Assembly (NCBI RefSeq): GCF_008831285.2
Contig: NC_045151.1
Span: forward strand, 8,445,682-8,509,681
Reading direction: 5' to 3'
Length of the DNA: 64,000 bases
Source of the DNA: Nymphaea colorata
Lineage: Eukaryota; Streptophyta; Magnoliopsida; Nymphaeales; Nymphaeaceae
The notes under the pieces were generated by a model. The model did not search any database, was not told the origin of the DNA, and saw only the letters and a list, made by a program, of their open reading frames with translations. This document shows, one piece after another, positions 35,671-52,369 of the stretch. The position numbers were made by a program, and so were the translations under genes. Numbering within the stretch: the first letter of the stretch is position 1; every line of letters starts with the position of its first letter.

Positions 35671-36384
35671 CTCGAAGGTCGGCACAGATAATTCCTCTAG
35701 CTGGCATAGGATCTTACCTACTGTTACGAGCCAGCCTAGCACTCGGCCGACGCATGCCGACAGCACCGCCGACGGCAGCCAAGGCCTGCCAAGCTTGGCC
35801 GAGAACTCAGATGAAGGAGGGGCCAAAGGCGATGTTGAGTTCACAGATAGGTGGGGATTAGCGCTTAGTGAGGTTATCTTTCCCACCGAGTGCCGAGAAT
35901 TGCCGATGGATGTCGACGATGCTACCGAGGAGCAGCTAAAGGTGGTCGACGAGCGTCGAGAGAGACTACACACGAGAGACCAAAGGTGAGTGAGTTGTCG
36001 AGCAACAAAAAACAAAATGAGGCTAACACCCGAGGTGGGCTAGTTTAGGAGCATGGGCAGATTCAAAATGAGGCTAAAAGCGAGTGTGAAGGAGGAGTCG
36101 GGTTTGGACTCAGCACGCGACCAGGTGAAGGCTCAGCATGGGACCAAGGTGGACAGCGCCTAGTTGGTTCAGTAGAAGAGACAGGGTCGGGTCAAGGGCA
36201 GGTCAGATCTTCTTCAGCAGCCTAGGGCGAACCTAGGCAAGTGCAGGCAGGAACCCACTTTCCCTTTTCAACAGAACAAGGACGAGCTCAGGTGCAGCCT
36301 GGGCAGGTGCGAGCCAAGCGCTCGGTCCAAGTTTATTTCTTGTATCGGTTTTCTTGTTCTTTGTTTTGGTTCTTTCTTCTTGTA

Positions 36385-36436
36385 TCGTCTCATCTCGAGA
36401 CAGTGTTTGAACCGGTTCGGTCTAGCCATATAAAAG
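36385..36436 (+). promoter_or_regulatory. Putative LTR core promoter (solo LTR B)
   Basis: The block shared with A (36385-36420) is followed by the TATA-like ATATAAAAG (36428-36436). AGATTAATGAAAG near 36466-36478 may belong to the transcribed R region. Inferred only. Confidence 0.5.
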
Positions 36437-37514
36437 CTAAGATCGTGTAAACCCTGAACATTCGGAGATTAATGAAAGTTTTGAAGTTTCTTCTCCCATG
36501 TGGAATTTTGTCCTAAGTGGCGTGGCCATCTTGGCACTACACCCGAAAACTCACTTTCGTGAGTTCTATTGCCGGATTTTCCAGAGGAGCGGCGGTCCGT
36601 TGCCGCTACCGAAGGATTCCGACAGCATTTTTCCCACCCAAGGCATTCGACGGTAGATCTCGGTGCATTCTTCTCGACCACAAAGGAGTTTAAAGGCTGG
36701 GATTCCATCGGGAACCGTAGAGGAGGAGGACGATGCCCTGGCTCTAGCGGCGGCTTCCAAATCTGTACATCAACCATCGGCAAGCCTTCAATCGCAGCTA
36801 AATATATGTTTCTCCTTGGTACTTTCTATAGAGGACTTGGCTACATCCCAATCGGATTGACCTAACGTTGCTGACGCCCACACGACTCCGACTAGATCGG
36901 TTTAACGTGTAAGTAGATCGGACGATTTCAATCTCGATTGAAGATTAAGATCGATCAAGCGGTTTAGGTGTAAAACTGGTGCTTCCGATTGCCATTCTGG
37001 CAGTAATCAAACACCGGTTCTTCTTCTAACCGGTATCGAGCCTTGGTGCATCGGCCCTTGTTCATTTCCTATTAATTGATCAAATATTCATTTGGCGACG
37101 GGGACGGTGAAGATCGGAGGGAGAAAAAGAATGGCGGGTGATCGGGATTCGCCTCATCATATTCGGTTTAACCAAGAACCGAGACTGCAACTTTTGATCA
37201 GACGCCAGAATCCGGTGATCGGATGGTGATATGAGGACAGGGTACACTCTAGGAGAATTGGCCGGGCCTTAATTTCAATCTGTCCAAGTTTCAACCGATT
37301 TGGAGTTTATTCACCGGCACAATTCACCACGGCCAGAGTTCGGTAGAACACCAGCAACAAGCAAGGAGAATTCCACCAAGTGGCGACCGTGCCCCCAAAA
37401 TATTTCTAGATTTGGGTTTTCCATAAAATCCAGTGATGCTTTCATAATTATCCACTTGTTTTGAATTATTTACTTATTTGGAATTTGACTTGGCCATGCG
37501 TTTGTTGACCACAA

Positions 37515-37885
37515 TCCGGAAGGATATTGTGTGCCAAAATCGGAAGGAGATAGAAGGAGATATTGCCGAGGATATCGCACCAAACTCGGAAGGAGATAGG
37601 CACCACATCGGAAGGAGATGGAAGAAAACCTTGCCTCAAATTAGGAATGAGATCAATACATAGGAGGAGGAGTTGCTACGTGTAACTGGAAGGGGCCCTG
37701 TGCCAAAAGAGGAAGGAGATCCACAACCTAAGTCGGAAGGAGATGGAGCCAAGCATGTGCGCCTAATTTAGAGGGAGATCTTGCCAAGCCTAACCATCGG
37801 CATCGAAGGAGAGATTGACTAGATTAGCAACCAAAATCAAAGGAGGCTTGCTGGAGTTAGCCCAATGCACTTGGAAGGAGGGATT
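37515..37885 (+). repeat. Degenerate CGGAAGGAGAT repeats in solo LTR B
   Basis: CGGAAGGAGAT or close variants occur about ten times (for example 37541-37551, then near 37587, 37609, 37734) at irregular spacing of 10-60 bp. A similar but sparser set (GGAAGGAGATC, AAAGGAGATTC) is present in LTR A between 5900 and 6290, so it is a family trait. Confidence 0.7.
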
Positions 37886-39128
37886 GTCGGGCCGGAATCC
37901 TATAACTGGAATATATCACACTGCCGGCAAACAGGCGACTGCCTCCCCCAAGTCGTTCACAGCTTGGGGTCAACTTGAATTCCGGTGACACATTCTATCT
38001 TGGGCCATATTTGAATTTGACTTTTATCATTTAGTGACTACTATTTTGTGTCCTTGAGAGATGTATTGGTGGCAGAATGGTCGTGGTTTACTACAAGGAC
38101 TAGCGCAGACACAACAGTTGGTGCGAGAGAGTCGCCTACATTCGCCGGTGCTTACCAGCAACAGCTTCCCCCTATTCACTACAAGGACTGGGTTTAAACA
38201 GTCCCCAGGTGACGACTCTCTACACTTGACCAAATCACATTATTAATAATTGCTTTAACAGTAAATTTGCTATTTTTTTTAAAGACTTGATAAATTGGAC
38301 GACCGGACAAGCAAGGAGCAGCCGGCTATAACGCGCCGGGCATTTCAAGAGGAGAAGACGTTCACCGGTGATTGCTTTCCCCAAACATCTATCAACTTGG
38401 GGCTGACTATAGATCGAGTGACACATTTCCTCCTCTTGCCTTAAGCTCTTGCTGATTTAATAGAACATTTATTTGTCGTGTTCTTGTTTGAGCCGAGGTA
38501 AATCGGGAGTGGCCATTTAGCTATGGATGGGAGGTGTAGCTAAAGGAGACGGAAGGTCTGCTGAATACCGAGGGGCAGCTATAGTTGTGAACTTTCATAC
38601 TCTGTAACTTGCTTCGAGGAGTGCTGGGTTTGGCCCCAGCAGGTAAGATCAGAACCCCCTATAGAAATGGGGAGGGTGCATTTGTTTTCAGCCCGCCTAC
38701 TAGGCCCATAGCCGGTAGGAATTCTTCCAAAGCACTCTTGGCTAAGGACACAATCCCAACTTACATTGACCACCTAAAGGGTGTAGGGTGTGGTTTGCAT
38801 TGCTTAAGGGTTGTATGACAGGATGAGTGTGTATGGTTTGAATGAATGGCTGAGTGAGGAGTGAATTTTTGTATCGATCGCGGTTGTACTAGCCTGACAA
38901 ACTCATAGTTTTTGTAGTAGGCTGAAACCAGGTTGGGATAACCTCACTTGTAACCAGTCCTAAGGGTTGAATTTGTGCTGGGGTGTCTATCTGACCAGGG
39001 CTCAAATTTGTAAACCTTAACTTCTCAGTTTTATCAGACGCCTACCTCCTAGGATCTTGGGAGTAAGACAAGCCATCGACAACACTTTCAGCCATAGTAG
39101 GGTCGGGGCCTAACACCTATCCACCTAC

Positions 39129-40665
39129 CTAATTAATGAGCTGGTCAAATCTTTCTGAGAAACCCCAAAAGAAAAGGTGACTAACAAGAAAGACCTATGG
39201 CATCGGGCACTAATGTAAATAACATTAGCCATTAAATAAAATTGTAAACTAAAAACATATATGGAATATATAAAAAAAAACCTAACTAATGTAAGGACTT
39301 GGTTGAGCCAATCCAAAATGTTGACCTCTAATAGACAAGGTAAGATCATTAAGAACAACCTACCAAAAAATTCCAACAAAATTGAAAATTCCCTAACTTG
39401 CAAAATCAAATAAAGGAATTTCCTTTTCTGATTTTTCCTAAACGTCCTACAAATTAATATGTTACTCGTGGTGCCTAAGACGGGACTTCAATAACTAATT
39501 TGTTGTCTATCCTTCTGTTTGGATATGATGACTTCTAAAAATTAAGGCAATGTGGCAAATCTCTCTCACAATTGTGTGAAGCAAAACAGGTCACATAGCA
39601 CACATCAAACCTGCTATTATCTAGTTTGAATTCAATCGAACTGGCCAGTTTAGCTCGATCCAAACTGAATTGGTCAATTTTCACAAACCAAATTGGTGGT
39701 TTGATTGCCTAGACTTGAGTAAGACATGACATGCATGAATGTGACATGAAGACACATATTTGCATCCTAATTTTTTTTTTGGTTTTGGAGTGCTTCAAAA
39801 ATATAAAGTTTTATTTTTGAAGTGAGAGAGAATAGTGACTCTCCATTCGGTATGAATATTGGCTATTCCTAGCATCTTTACCGGTGGTAACCAATCCAAG
39901 AGCTATGCTTATTCATGATGCATTTTATTTTTACTTAAACATTTTTTCCATTTTAAATGTGGTCTGGTGCTTAAAAATAATGTTGAAGATTTATTGTTTC
40001 AAACTTTTGGATGATAAATTTTGAAGGATCATTTGATAATATAAACCATTTTGATTTGAGAGATTTTTGTGTCAAGAAATCTTTGCAAATTTTGATACAA
40101 GTCCTACAACTCAAGAGCCCACAATGACAACCAATAAGACTACAAGTAGGACCAAAAGGACCAGGTCCAACTATGATGAAGAGTATTACAATTTGTTGCA
40201 CGGTATTGCTGATGATATGCAGACCATGACACGTGCATGTAGAGGGGTTCAGTTTGTCACTTATTGCAACATACTTCAAGAGTTGGTTGAGACTGGACAA
40301 ATAAATTCTGATACACACGTGATAAGTATTGACATGTTAGCAGAGGGCACCAACCCCATGATCTTTGTCAACCTTTCACCTTCACAGTGGGTGTCAAGGT
40401 TGACATGTAAATTTTATGGTTCATAGGTAAGAGTTGATTGTCAATTATTTGTTTAATGGTTCTTTATTTGTATAATTTATGTATTCCAACATTCCTTGAT
40501 TGTTCATTATTCTTTGATGATGTTTGCAATGATTGTTACTTCTGTACGTCGGTGATGTTATTTCCATCAAACTAGTTCAATAGTTCTTTCAACATGCTTG
40601 TACATTTTTTTGACAAAAACTTCTTCAACATTTTTTGTTATTTTGGATCATGCAGTTTAGTTGAA
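39129..40665. other. Spacer with one unassigned open frame (40124-40426)
   Basis: Mostly AT-rich. On the + strand an open frame from about 40067 (ATG at 40124) to 40426 reads MTTNKTTSRTKRTRSNYDE... and is 240 bp upstream of the Harbinger transposase remnant in the same direction. It is basic at its start and ends next to a GTAAGAG donor-like site. It could be an upstream exon or accessory ORF of that element, but I recognise no domain. Confidence 0.35.
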
Positions 40666-41985
40666 ATGGTTGACATCGACATGTTTGATGACGATGAAGA
40701 ACAAGAGCGTATTTGATTCGATTTATGTTCGTCTTTATCTTTTTTTGGTTAAGACGGCTACCTCAAACTAGGAAGATTGTTCATACATTTAGAGAAGTTT
40801 GTCCTTCTTTTGTTGAACTCATGCTTCATGGTCATCCTAGAAATTGTCTGGACTTATTTCGTATGGATCGGCACACATATATGACATTATGTAATACTCT
40901 AAGAACTAGGAATTTATTAGAGGATGCTCATGACATTAGCATAGAAGAACAGGTAGAAATATTTTTATTGACCATTGGACATAATGAACACAATCATGCC
41001 ACTCAGAATACATTTTAACATTCTGGTCAAAGAATAAGTAAATAGGTCAACCTTGTCCTACGAGCGGTATGTGTATTGGGTAAGGATTACATCTGGCAGC
41101 CCAACAATGAGATGCCAAGTAGTATTCAACAATTTAAACAGTTCTTCCCATATTTTCAGGTAATTTCATAAACCTAATCTCACCTTGACACATGCAAGAT
41201 GTCTAACTTGCATATATGCATATAGGATTGTTTAGGAGCGATTGATGGCACCCATGTACCTGCATGAGTTTTAGCATCATATCACGCAAGATTTTGCAAT
41301 AGAAAAGGAGTCATCTCTCAAAATGTCATGGTTGTAGTTGGATTGACACTTGATTCCACTATGTCTTGGTAGGATGGAAGGAAATGTCATAGACTCAAGA
41401 GTATTATACAATGAACTTAATCATCCGACCGACCCATTTGTTGTGCCAGAAGGTATGTGCTTCCACCAAACATTGCATACGTTTTATAGGCAATTAACAA
41501 AGTTTTAAAATTTTGTTTTCACTTGTGGGAAAATATTATCTTGCTGATGGGGGATATCCAAACATTGTTGGTTTCCTAACACCTTATCGGGGGCATTGTT
41601 ATCATATGTCTGAGTTTAATGCACCTGGGGCACACACACCTAAAACTCCAAAATAATTATTCAACCATAAGCTCACTGTGAAATGCAGCAGAAAAAATTT
41701 TCGACATATTGAAAGGATGTTTTCTAATATTGAAAATACAAGTTCAATATCCATTCAAAAAACAAGTTCAAATTGCTCTTGCTACATGTGTATTATACAA
41801 CTTCATAATTGAACACAATCCAAATGCTGAACAATTTGATGATGAAGATGCTTCTTCGAAATGATAATTTTTTCTTAAATGAACTGGAAATTGCAAGACA
41901 AACACATAAGCACAGAAGCAACAATTCTTTGAAAGCAGCTATAACGACTCAAATGTTTATAGATTATCAATTGAATAGTAAGTTC
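40666..41985 (+). pseudogene. PIF/Harbinger transposase remnant
   Basis: Starts at ATG 40666 (MVDIDMFDDDEEQ) and shifts frame before 40713. The piece to 41018 (FVELMLHGHPRNCLDLFRMDRHTY...IGHNEHNHATQNTF, then HSGQRIS) is the conserved N-terminal region of plant Harbinger transposases. The DDE_Tnp_4 core follows: DCLGAIDGTH (first Asp, about 41224-41253), RFCNRKGVISQNVM, VIDSRVLYNEL (second Asp), ADGGYPNIVGFLTPYRG (about 41536-41590), IERMF (Glu) and ALATCVLYNFIIEHNP. An intron is implied from 41453 (GAAG|GTATGT) to 41528, but its acceptor reads TGG rather than CAG. The C-terminal TTQMFIDYQ motif lies near 41970 in another frame. At least three frameshifts and several stops disable it. Terminal repeats were not found. 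Confidence 0.87.
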
Positions 41986-47290
<5,305 letters not shown>

Positions 47291-47342
47291 TTAGATAAAC
47301 AATTGCAGCTCTAAAAATTTCAATGTTGCAAGGAAGCTGGAC

Positions 47343-49300
47343 ATGTATATAAGTACAAGTGGAGATGTTAGTTTGAAGAATGCCAATGAAATGATAATTT
47401 CAAATGTTAATAATATGATAGAAGATGAAAAGATTAATGTGGATAAAGCAAATGAGGCATTAAATGTTGCTATTGAACATTGTCTTGTGAGAATGAAATT
47501 AGTTCCAAATATTGACAATAAGTTAGTCTCATATGTTGGAATGGAGCACGACAGTATCAATAAGGCATATGAATTTTATAATATATATGTAAGAGTAGGT
47601 AGTTTTGATACATGGATACCTGATTCAAAAAAGAAGCGATAAGTTATATATTACAAATAGTTTGCATGCAAGCAGAATGGTTTCAAGAAACAAAAAGGAC
47701 ATTGAGAAAAAAGAACATGCAAATAGTAGATGTGGTTGCAACACATGGATGTCTATCAAATTTTTGTCAAATAGGAACAAATGATGTGCACATATATATT
47801 TTATTATATTTAATATGCATACAATCACTACTTGCATTTTCTGTCCAAAATGAATTTTCATAAGGAAATAAAAGATATGCACACCCCTGAAAAGATGAAG
47901 CAGATTGCATGGCTGGATCTGAAATATGCCCATCAAAGTCATGGATGTCATTGTTGGTGAGGCTGGTGGAATGGAATATGTTTCATTTAGTAAACAACCA
48001 TTGCATAAGTATCTTCATAAACTTATGAATATTTACTGTGGAAAAAATAGTTAGACAATGATAAACTATTTTCAAGAAACAAAAGTTGAAAGCCCGTAAT
48101 TTAATTTCAACATTCAAATTGATGACATTGGATAAATAAAAAATTGTTTTTGGGTAGATGCAATTAACCATGAAGATTATTATTACATTGGAGATGTGGT
48201 GACATTTGATACGCTTTACATGGAAAACAAATGTTATGTCATTTTCCGGTGTAAATCATTGCGGGCATAGCATAATTTTTTTGTTGAACACTATTAATTG
48301 ATGAAAAAAGAAAAAAATTAAGTGACTTTTTGAGTGGTAAAGCTCCAATGTCATTTTTTTACTTACCAAGATCTCACAATGAAGGCGATAGTAAAAGAAG
48401 TCATGTCAGACATTGTACATGGATGTTGTAAATTGACATATATTTATAAAAACACCAACATATATTGGAATATATACATAGAATAGTCAATTTCAACTTT
48501 TGTAGGACGTGTGGTTTTTCAAGTCATAAATAGTTCAAGAATTTGAAAATCAATGGAAAAACATTATTAATTTATATCTCAGCTGGAAACCATTAAATGA
48601 GCAACAAGCTTATAGAAAGAAATAGATAGATGAGTTGAACCATGTTCAAGAAACACTTTTATGGTAGGAATGTCTACAACCAAATGAAGTGAACACATGA
48701 ATAACTATTTTAAGAATAAGGTCAATTCATGTACACCTCTTAGTGTACTCGTTGTCAAATATGAAGAGGTAGTTAACAAACAACTATACCTAGAAAGTGA
48801 GCAGGACTTTAAGATTAACAATGAAGTTTAATCCACCAATCTCTCAAGTCCACAATTACTGCTAGAGTTGTTTTTTCGAGACATCTTTACTCCTAAAATA
48901 TTTAGAAAACACCTCACCAAAGAGTTTTTGGCTTGCATAGGTTGCTTATACATGGTCAAAGAACATGCATTTGAGGTGAGAGAATATAATATAAGCAATT
49001 CATCATATGGTAGTTCAGATGGTGTATATAAATATTATACAATTTCATTTGATTGTAGTTGTTAAAATTGTCAAGTTATCCATGCAAATTATGAGAATCA
49101 ATGGGTATTGTTTACCTTCATATGCTTACAAAATTAAAATGCAAACTGAATAAATGGTCTACCTCCTACTTATTACTTAAAAGATGGAGAAAACATGCTA
49201 CACATGTTCAAAAGTGTGGTTCAACTTCCCAAACAATGCCAAATGGTATAGTTCTCTTTATTAGTAAAGAAGAAATTTCTTCAAATGAAGGCAAATAAAT
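47343..49300 (+). pseudogene. FAR1/FHY3-like (MULE-derived) pseudogene
   Basis: FAR1/FHY3 proteins are plant transcription factors derived from Mutator-like transposases; related MULEs carry the same domains. The frame 47343-47642 ends LVSYVGMEHDSINKAYEFYNIYVRVGSF, the start of the FAR1 DNA-binding domain (usual P.VGM.F.S...AY.FYN.YA...GF). Further blocks follow in shifted frames: GSEICPSKVMDVIVGEAGGMEYV (about 47908-47980), TMINYFQ...FWVDAINHEDYYYIGDVVTFDTLY (48050-48225), the MULE-type catalytic region, SCTPLSVLVVKYEEVVNKQLYLESEQDF (48729-48815), KIF.KHLTKEFLACIGCLYMVKEH (48895-48970) and a SWIM-like CSC near 49056-49065, ending with STSYLLLKRW. There are many stops and frameshifts. No terminal inverted repeats or target duplication were recognised, so gene relic versus MULE is open. 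Confidence 0.82.
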
Positions 49301-52300
49301 TTGTTAGTGAAACATTATCAAATGATACATGTTATGGGAAAGTAGTAGATGTGTTTGAAGATTTGTCAGCAGTTTTAGAAGAATTGATGATTAAGGATAA
49401 ATAATTAGGTAAAGAGATGCATATAATGCACATTTGCCGCAATGCCGAAGACCAACATGATAATATTGCTAGATCATAAACCAGTTAGCTCCAAAGGACT
49501 GTAAAGTGATTTGTTTCAAGAATTGAGAAAAGTAGAATTAGGAGATAATGTGCAAATTGGAGATTTGGACGTGATTGCAATAGATGTAATCTACACATTA
49601 AAGCAAGGTAAAGTTGTATTATATTTGTATATTTGTAATGTGTGAACCATCAGTTTTGTTATAATTACACAATTATGCAGGAGTACTTCAACCATGGTGA
49701 TAGTGCAAAACAAAGATTGCATCATTCATGTAATGGAATGAGCCATGATAAGCTGGAACTTTGATTTTGTTTATCTAAGAATGACAAATATTGAAAGTTT
49801 ATGATATTTACTATAGTTGTTTGAAATCTGTAGGGTGCACTTATGCAAAATGTCATCAACAATTATATTTTTAACATCATATCTTGCTAAATTTTTGGTA
49901 TTCAATTGTTTGTTGTTTCGATAAAAAAGGTTTTTTTTATTATGTACACTTTATGAGTTACCATGCATTATCCACTTTATGTTCAATGGTAGTAGTTGTT
50001 TGTGAATATAATTGAAATTTTATACATGTACTATTGTTGCTACAGTATGTTGTTTTAGCCAGTTCTATATGTTGTATTTGGGATTTCCATCACTATGAAA
50101 TTTATTATGTCGACTTGTCATGTGGGTGCATGCTGTAATATTGTTTTTGAATTATAAAAAAGGGCAAAGTTTGATGCTTCCGCTACATGGGTGCAATTAG
50201 TGAGGGGTTGCATATTATTAGAGTGAAAGAAAAATAGCTTGTGAGTTCACATGATATGAGATCACATGATTGAGTAATGTAGAACTCTTTTCAATGTATG
50301 CATGTGGTGGTAGGCTATTGTAAACTCATTCATTTTGCTTGATTGATGGTAAAAAACACTTTGTGGTAGTCATGAAAGGATTATAGTGTCATGCTACCAA
50401 TTTGTTTAAGCAAGGAACTTATTTGGTTTTTTGCATTCAAAGTTTCATATTCCAATAGCTTCTAGCTACTCATGCTTAGTAGGTTGCTTTAAAATGTAAA
50501 TAGAGGCTTTAAAAACTTAGAAACATGTTTATATCTTTCTCTAGTCTATGCTTCTAATTGTGGTAATCTTGTTCAACTTTTAGAGATATTTTTATTGAAC
50601 GAATAACTTTGGGTTTGACAATGTTCAGTTTGAACTTTTGTGCTTGAATAAATAATTGAAAAAAATCAGATTGTAGCTTTCATGTCTGTTTGTACCTTAA
50701 CAAGACTTTGGAGGATGCTCTAATCAGAAATTTTCACAATTATTGAATGTCACCCTTTCTCGTAAAACGTTCAACTAATTTTATATATATATAGACACAC
50801 ACACACACACAAAGAGAGATCACAATCTCTAGATCTACTCGAAAATGAGAAATTCAAGTACAAAAAACCAACAATCTTGGACAAAGAAGAGATCACAATC
50901 TCTCTATATCTTTTCTCGAGAGAATCTCTATATCTCAATCCAGTCTATTAAGCAAGTGCATGAAGACACTTAGGCTGAAGGCACCTTTCAGTATAGGTCT
51001 TCATTCTTCAAATGTTTCTTATCATCTTGGACAAAGAAGCATATGTAGAGTTTACATAATTGATGGATGTAATTGTAAATTGCAAGGAGCTACCACAAGA
51101 AAGGGAAAGAGGAGCTACTGATGCACCTCAATACTCCCACATAAGCATGCATTGGGATGAATATATCACGTGTCAGTATTCATATATGGGCAAAATTCTT
51201 CTACTTTTACACCCATCATAAAGACTAAGGAGGATAACAACAACGTTTGGTGTAGAACCATAGAGGCACACATTTGATGGTGATGCTAAATTCTTTAATT
51301 TTGTTCATACTTCTTATGCAGTCATCGATTATCATGATATCTTGGTTCAAAATTTCATGAATATAGCCCCTGAAAAGGAGAACGTTACCACCCAAAGTGG
51401 TTTTAGTAGAGAAACCAATTATAGAACAAATGATCCAACATCAGCATCAACATCTTTTCCCTATATTTTTTCTCTTCCCCTTCATATACTCCTTCTGGTG
51501 GCAGTTTGTTTCTTCTAGGAAATTGAATGACTTCAAAACAATACACAAACAAAAACTGAGAAATAATAGAAACATTGAAGAAACAAGAACAAAAACACAA
51601 TAGAAAGAGAGAACGGTGATGCTATGTGCATCAACGTTTCACTCCAAACCAAGGAAGTCTGCAAAGCCCCTCCACCACCTAAGTAAAATGGAGCACTACC
51701 TTTTTATTGTAAAAAAACTCAAAAAACTTGTTTGAAGGACCTCCTTTGGCCAACTTTATATCTACTAAAACAATTCATTGCACTTGAGCACCAACCTGCC
51801 CTTCTCGGCAAGAATTGGTCACATCATTAGATTTAGTTTTCTATTTAAGTGGGAATATGATTTTCAAGGGACAGGTTGGTTAGATCAGATAAGAATGAGG
51901 GTGGTCCTTCTAAATTCTCTAGAAATGCTGTCTTGAGAAGTTGAAATGATAAGAATATTCGTTTCATCCTAAATTTATAGTTCCCAAACAAAGCACCATG
52001 AAGAAAAGAGCAAAAAACTAAATAGGATGTCCACTTCATGAAGCCTTTCTAGTGATCCCCATAATCATGAAACACCCCAAGCATTGCCATTATACATACA
52101 ACACCATAAAGAACCCAAATCTATAACAGAAGAAACAAGTCAAACAGACAAATCTCAACATCGATTAGTTGCAAATACAAAAAGAAGTCAAACATAAATA
52201 AAAAAAAATGAAGCTGAAGGGCTGTCATGTACATGATTTTTGTTAAAACAAGAAAGCGAAAACAAACTGAAGTGTGCATTGAACCATTGTCAGCAAACTT

Positions 52301-52364
52301 AGTAAGTTGACTCAAGAATCATCCAAGTCGGCTCGAGATCATCCTCTTATTGGGCTACCAGTCA
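49301..52364. other. AT-rich spacer, no gene recognised
   Basis: No supported coding sequence. A (TA)n(AC)n run lies at 50782-50811. Overlapping open frames on both strands at 51397-51603 lack domains. Confidence 0.45.
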
Positions 52365-52369
52365 GGACC

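Larger units (their letters stand above)
35722..39123 (+). mobile_element. Solo LTR B of the same large-LTR family
   Basis: Starts TGTTACGAGCCAGCCTAG, ends ACACCTATCCA, flanked by a perfect 5-bp duplication CCTAC (35717-35721, 39124-39128). Shared landmarks with A: TCGTCTCATCTCGAGAC...GAACCGGTTCGG (36385-36420), GCTGAATACCGA.GGGCA (38560-38577) and TATGACAGGATG (38813-38824, 311 bp from the end against 301 in A). Length 3,402 bp. No gag-pol or second LTR. B has two versions of a CTTGGGG...GGTGACACATT segment (37963-37993 and 38395-38427), suggesting internal duplication. Short open frames inside have no domains. Confidence 0.88.
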
